Source of the DNA: Pseudomonas sp. WS 5079
GTDB taxonomy: Bacteria; Pseudomonadota; Gammaproteobacteria; Pseudomonadales; Pseudomonadaceae
Direction: 5' to 3'
DNA length: 64,000 nucleotides
NCBI RefSeq assembly: GCF_012985465.1
Contig: NZ_JAAQWN010000005.1
Span: 62,001-126,000 of the forward strand
Positions 61,558 through 64,000 of this stretch are shown here, one piece after another. How positions within the stretch are numbered: position 1 is the first letter of the stretch; every line of letters starts with the position of its first letter. Below the pieces are notes generated by a model. It searched no databases. It saw only the letters and a list, made by a program, of their open reading frames with translations, and was not told the DNA's origin. The translations under genes and the position numbers were made by a program.

Positions 61558-61832
61558 CGTAGCACCTATGATAAAACGCCTTCCGCCCTACCGCCCTCGA
61601 CCTTCCGGCAACCGTGGTGCGCCAAACATCAGGCAACGTCTGGCGGGTTCCCGTACTCGCAAGTACTGCAGGGTGGGCACACAAGGCCGACGTATCGACC
61701 TCACTTTTATGTCCCTTCTGCGCTGACTTCTTATCATTATTGGCTTCAGCTACCTCGGCGACAGCTACCCTGCCGGTACGCATTCGGGAGTGCGTACCAG
61801 AGAGAGAATAGACCAAGATGGCGCGCAGAATA

Positions 61833-62459
61833 TCATGCTCCGGCGGGATCGGGCGTCTGTTCTGGACTTGACGGTCGTGTTGGCAACAGGCTCAGCGCCA
61901 CCTCGACAGACTGGCAAAGACGCTCAGGTGTAACGCCATCCCTCGCCTGGATGGAAATACCGTGCAAAAAGGTCGCATAAAAGTCCCCCAGTGCCTGCAC
62001 GTCGGCACCCGCGCCAAGCTCGCCGCTTTCCTGCCCGCGCTGCAACCTGTCGATAATCGACTGGGTACGTTGCAGGCGGTGCTCGCGCAGCCATTGCTGA
62101 ACTTCGGCGCCGTCCGGGCTGGTACTGCTTGCGGCACTCACCACCAGGCAGCCGCCGGGCCGACCCGATTGCGTGTAAGTGCTGATGGCATCGTCCAGCA
62201 TGCCCCTGATCGCGCTTTTCAGGTCTGCCTGCGCCAGCGCATAGTCGGCAAAACCACCCTCGCCGCTTTCATATAACGCCACCGCCTCACGGAACAGCGC
62301 CTGCTTGCTGCCAAAAGCGGCGTAAATCCTCGCCGAGGCAATGCCCAGCGCCTCCACCAGCGCCGACATGCTGGTGCCCTCGTACCCTTGCTCCCAGAAC
62401 AACAACATGGCGCGCTGCAATGCCGCTTCCCTATCAAATTCGCGCGGACGTCCGGCCAT
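61833..62459 (-). CDS. TetR-family transcriptional regulator
   Basis: A 208-residue TetR regulator. The helix-turn-helix spans about residues 10-55 (FWEQGYEGTSMSALVEALGI, ARIYAAFGSKQALFREAV). GRPGGCLVVSAAS is typical of the YxaF/AcrR-like subgroup with a C-terminal ligand domain. It is divergent from the isomerase/hydrolase pair, with a palindrome in between, and probably represses it. The 275 bases between it and mqo hold no evident gene. Confidence 0.92.
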   Translation of the reverse strand: MAGRPREFDREAALQRAMLLFWEQGYEGTSMSALVEALGIASARIYAAFGSKQALFREAVALYESGEGGFADYALAQADLKSAIRGMLDDAISTYTQSGRPGGCLVVSAASSTSPDGAEVQQWLREHRLQRTQSIIDRLQRGQESGELGAGADVQALGDFYATFLHGISIQARDGVTPERLCQSVEVALSLLPTRPSSPEQTPDPAGA

Positions 62460-62536
62460 TAATTGCTTACCTGTGGGTGTGATTTCATCACTTTAACCCA
62501 TATCGAGTTGACGGTAATGAATGGACGGGCCTATTC

Positions 62537-62552
62537 TTTGTCAATCGACAAA
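62537..62552. promoter_or_regulatory. TetR-type operator before the isomerase/hydrolase pair
   Basis: TTTGTC-AATC-GACAAA, a 6-bp perfect dyad with a 4-base centre, 13 bases upstream of the isomerase start. Size and position suit binding by the divergent TetR protein. Confidence 0.7.
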
Positions 62553-62564
62553 CAATAGGAACAC

Positions 62565-63638
62565 ATGATGCGTACGCTTAAAGGACCCAGTTTGCACCTG
62601 GCACAATTCAGTGCCGCCGAGCCGCCTTTCAACAACCTGGAGAACATCGCTCAGTGGGCCAAGGCGCAAGGTTTCAAGGCGCTGCAGATTCCGGCCTGGG
62701 ACAGCCGACTCTTCAATATCGAACTGGCCGCGCAAAGCCAGGCGTACTGCGATGACATCAAGGGCATGCTCGGCGACCACGGCCTGCAGATCAGTGAATT
62801 GACCAGCCATATTTTTGGCCAACTGGTGGCAGTGCATCCTGCCTACGACGCCTTGTGGGACGCATCCATTCCAGCGCCGCTGCGGGGCAAACCCCAGGCC
62901 CGTACCGAATGGGCGATCGAACGCATGAAATGGACCATCACGGCCTCGCAACGGCTTGGTATTGAAGACCTGGGCACGTTTTCCGGCTCCCTCGCCTGGC
63001 CCTATCTGTTCCCCTTCCCGCAACGCCCGGAAGGTCTTATCGATGCCGCATTCGATGAGCTGGCCCGACGCTGGCGACCGCTGCTGGACCTTGCCGACGA
63101 GCAAGGCGTCAACCTCTGCTACGAAATCCACCCCAGCGAGGACCTCCACGACGGCACCAGTTTCGAGCGTTTCTACGAACGGGTTGACCAGCATCCGCGC
63201 TGTCGGATCCTGTTCGACCCCAGCCACTTCGTGCTGCAACAACTGGACTACTTGAGCTACCTCGACATTTACCAGTCGTTCATCCGCATGTTTCATGTCA
63301 AGGACGCCGAGTTCAACGCCACCGGCCGCCAAGGTATCTACGGTGGCTACAGCGACTGGGCCAACCGTGCCGGGCGTTTTCGCTCACTGGGTGATGGCCA
63401 GGTGGATTTCAAAGGCATTTTCTCCAAACTCGCCCAATACGACTATCCGGGCTGGGCCACGCTGGAATGGGAGTGCTGCTTGAAAAACCAGGAGGACGGA
63501 GCCCGCGAAGGCGTCGAGTTCATCAATCGTCATATCATTAAAGTCACCGACCGGGCCTTTGACGACTTCGCCGGTGCGCCGGTCGATCAGCGGCAGATCC
63601 AGGCCATGCTCGGCCTTCAGCACGAGGCACGACCATGA
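62565..63638 (+). CDS. Sugar phosphate isomerase/epimerase (TIM-barrel) family protein
   Basis: A 357-residue AP-endonuclease-2/IolE-type TIM barrel. GPSLHLAQFSAAEPPFNNLE begins it. The metal-ligand positions are visible in LCYEIHPSE, ILFDPSHFVLQQLDY, MFHVKDAEF and ATLEWECC, so metal binding is likely intact. Substrates of this family are sugars or inositol derivatives. ATG codons at 62565 and 62568 are both possible; the second is better spaced from AGGA. It overlaps the downstream hydrolase gene by 4 bases. Confidence 0.88.
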   Translation: MMRTLKGPSLHLAQFSAAEPPFNNLENIAQWAKAQGFKALQIPAWDSRLFNIELAAQSQAYCDDIKGMLGDHGLQISELTSHIFGQLVAVHPAYDALWDASIPAPLRGKPQARTEWAIERMKWTITASQRLGIEDLGTFSGSLAWPYLFPFPQRPEGLIDAAFDELARRWRPLLDLADEQGVNLCYEIHPSEDLHDGTSFERFYERVDQHPRCRILFDPSHFVLQQLDYLSYLDIYQSFIRMFHVKDAEFNATGRQGIYGGYSDWANRAGRFRSLGDGQVDFKGIFSKLAQYDYPGWATLEWECCLKNQEDGAREGVEFINRHIIKVTDRAFDDFAGAPVDQRQIQAMLGLQHEARP

Positions 63639-64000
63639 ACGCTCGCACCGCCCTATCCCTCGATACCAGTGACGATTTCACACACCACTACGTGCGAATC
63701 GACGGCAAGAAAATCCACTGCGTCATGGCCGGCGCCGGGCAACCGGTGTTGCTGGTCCCGGGCTGGCCACAAACCTGGTACGCCTTCCGGCATATCATGC
63801 AAGCCCTGGCAATTCAGGGCTTCCAGGCCATTGCCGTCGACCCGCCAGGCCTGGGCAACTCAGACCGTCCTGCACTGGGCTTCGACACCGGCAATATTGC
63901 CGACGTGCTCCATCGGACGATGCTGGGGCTCGGCATCCCGCGCTATCACCTGGTCGGGCACGATGTCGGCATGTGGATCGGCTATGCGCTGGCAAGTGAC
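63635..64000 (+). CDS. Alpha/beta hydrolase, epoxide hydrolase/dehalogenase type (partial)
   Basis: The first 122 codons of an alpha/beta hydrolase cut by the window edge. VLLVPGWPQTWYAFRHIM supplies the oxyanion HGxP-like segment (here PGWP), and the nucleophile elbow VGHDVGMW has an aspartate, as in epoxide hydrolases and haloalkane dehalogenases rather than serine esterases. Its ATG overlaps the isomerase stop, so the two are co-translated under the TetR regulator. The substrate and the rest of the triad are not visible. Confidence 0.88.
   Translation, partial: MNARTALSLDTSDDFTHHYVRIDGKKIHCVMAGAGQPVLLVPGWPQTWYAFRHIMQALAIQGFQAIAVDPPGLGNSDRPALGFDTGNIADVLHRTMLGLGIPRYHLVGHDVGMWIGYALASD

Noticed and set aside
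59989..61980. A 663-codon open frame antisense to mqo
   Set aside because: mqo is unambiguous on the other strand; the frame's composition is that of a shadow and it runs through the mqo promoter.
1..64000. CRISPR arrays, prophage, insertion sequences or a large biosynthetic cluster
   Set aside because: No regularly spaced repeats, cas genes, transposase, integrase, phage structural genes, or NRPS/PKS modules were recognised on either strand.

Overview
The window looks like chromosome of a Pseudomonas species, most likely from the P. fluorescens group. It is GC-rich, densely packed, full of LysR-type regulators and scattered with Pseudomonas-type REP/REPIN palindromes (inverted GGAGC..GCTCC or GCCGGC..GATAGCG motifs). 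Signature genes include FabV-type enoyl-ACP reductase, Mqo, uvrB next to an aromatic aminotransferase, and an agmatine (agu) operon. No phage, insertion sequence or CRISPR array was seen. The ends cut an HlyD/EmrA-type gene on the left and an alpha/beta hydrolase on the right.

Layout. 0-5.5 kb: EmrAB-type efflux pair, uvrB, tyrB. 5.5-8.1 kb: small membrane protein, PtrR-like LysR regulator and divergent succinate-semialdehyde dehydrogenase. 8.1-11.1 kb: PAS-GGDEF cyclase, TspO, an orphan small protein and a DAO-type FAD oxidoreductase. 11.1-13.2 kb: a divergent locus with two palindromic operators. One side encodes a thioredoxin-like protein, a Rof-like Rho-binding antiterminator and an unknown protein; the other encodes a MarR regulator with a Cys/His-rich tail and a MOSC protein. 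13.3-15.8 kb: DUF2986, GST, P-loop kinase-like protein, LysE exporter, DUF3144. 15.9-22.9 kb: a tripartite RND efflux operon with trmK coupled to its end, divergent from soxR, with a textbook SoxR promoter (19-bp spacer) between them. 23-29 kb: MHS-family transporter, bestrophin, DUF3857/transglutaminase protein behind tandem palindromes, DUF2938 protein divergent from an ArsR-rhodanese fusion regulator, GNAT. 29-37.7 kb: two amine-catabolism units. The first is an XRE-cupin regulator with a DauA-like dehydrogenase, RidA and a YkvI transporter. The second is aguA-aguB, a polyamine-binding protein and a second, Tat-exported agmatine deiminase, facing a LysR regulator. 37.7-39.2 kb: mug, tRNA-Asn, an orphan membrane protein. 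39.2-46.5 kb: an IclR-controlled acyl-CoA catabolic island (CoA-transferase, 3-hydroxyacyl-CoA dehydrogenase, enoyl-CoA hydratase, acyl-CoA dehydrogenase, AAHS transporter). 46.7-47.5 kb: a proline-iminopeptidase relative that has lost its nucleophile. 47.5-53.3 kb: a purine uptake island (NCS2 permease, LysR, Tsx-like channel, PunC, PunR). 53.3-59.1 kb: ArgD-like aminotransferase, LysR, HAD hydrolase, fabV, ppnN. 59.2-64 kb: remnants of a toxin-antitoxin pair, a small secreted protein, mqo, and a TetR-controlled isomerase/epoxide-hydrolase-like pair.

The genes fall into regulator-plus-divergent-operon modules, and many of the divergent gaps hold visible inverted repeats. Nitrogen and polyamine salvage recurs: PtrR/Sad, agu, D-amino-acid dehydrogenase/RidA and purine uptake. 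The points most worth checking are the MarR/thioredoxin/Rof locus, trmK inside a SoxR-controlled efflux operon, the exported agmatine deiminase, the ArsR-rhodanese regulator and the nucleophile-less iminopeptidase. Functional names come from motif recognition and remembered family sequences; no database search was run.
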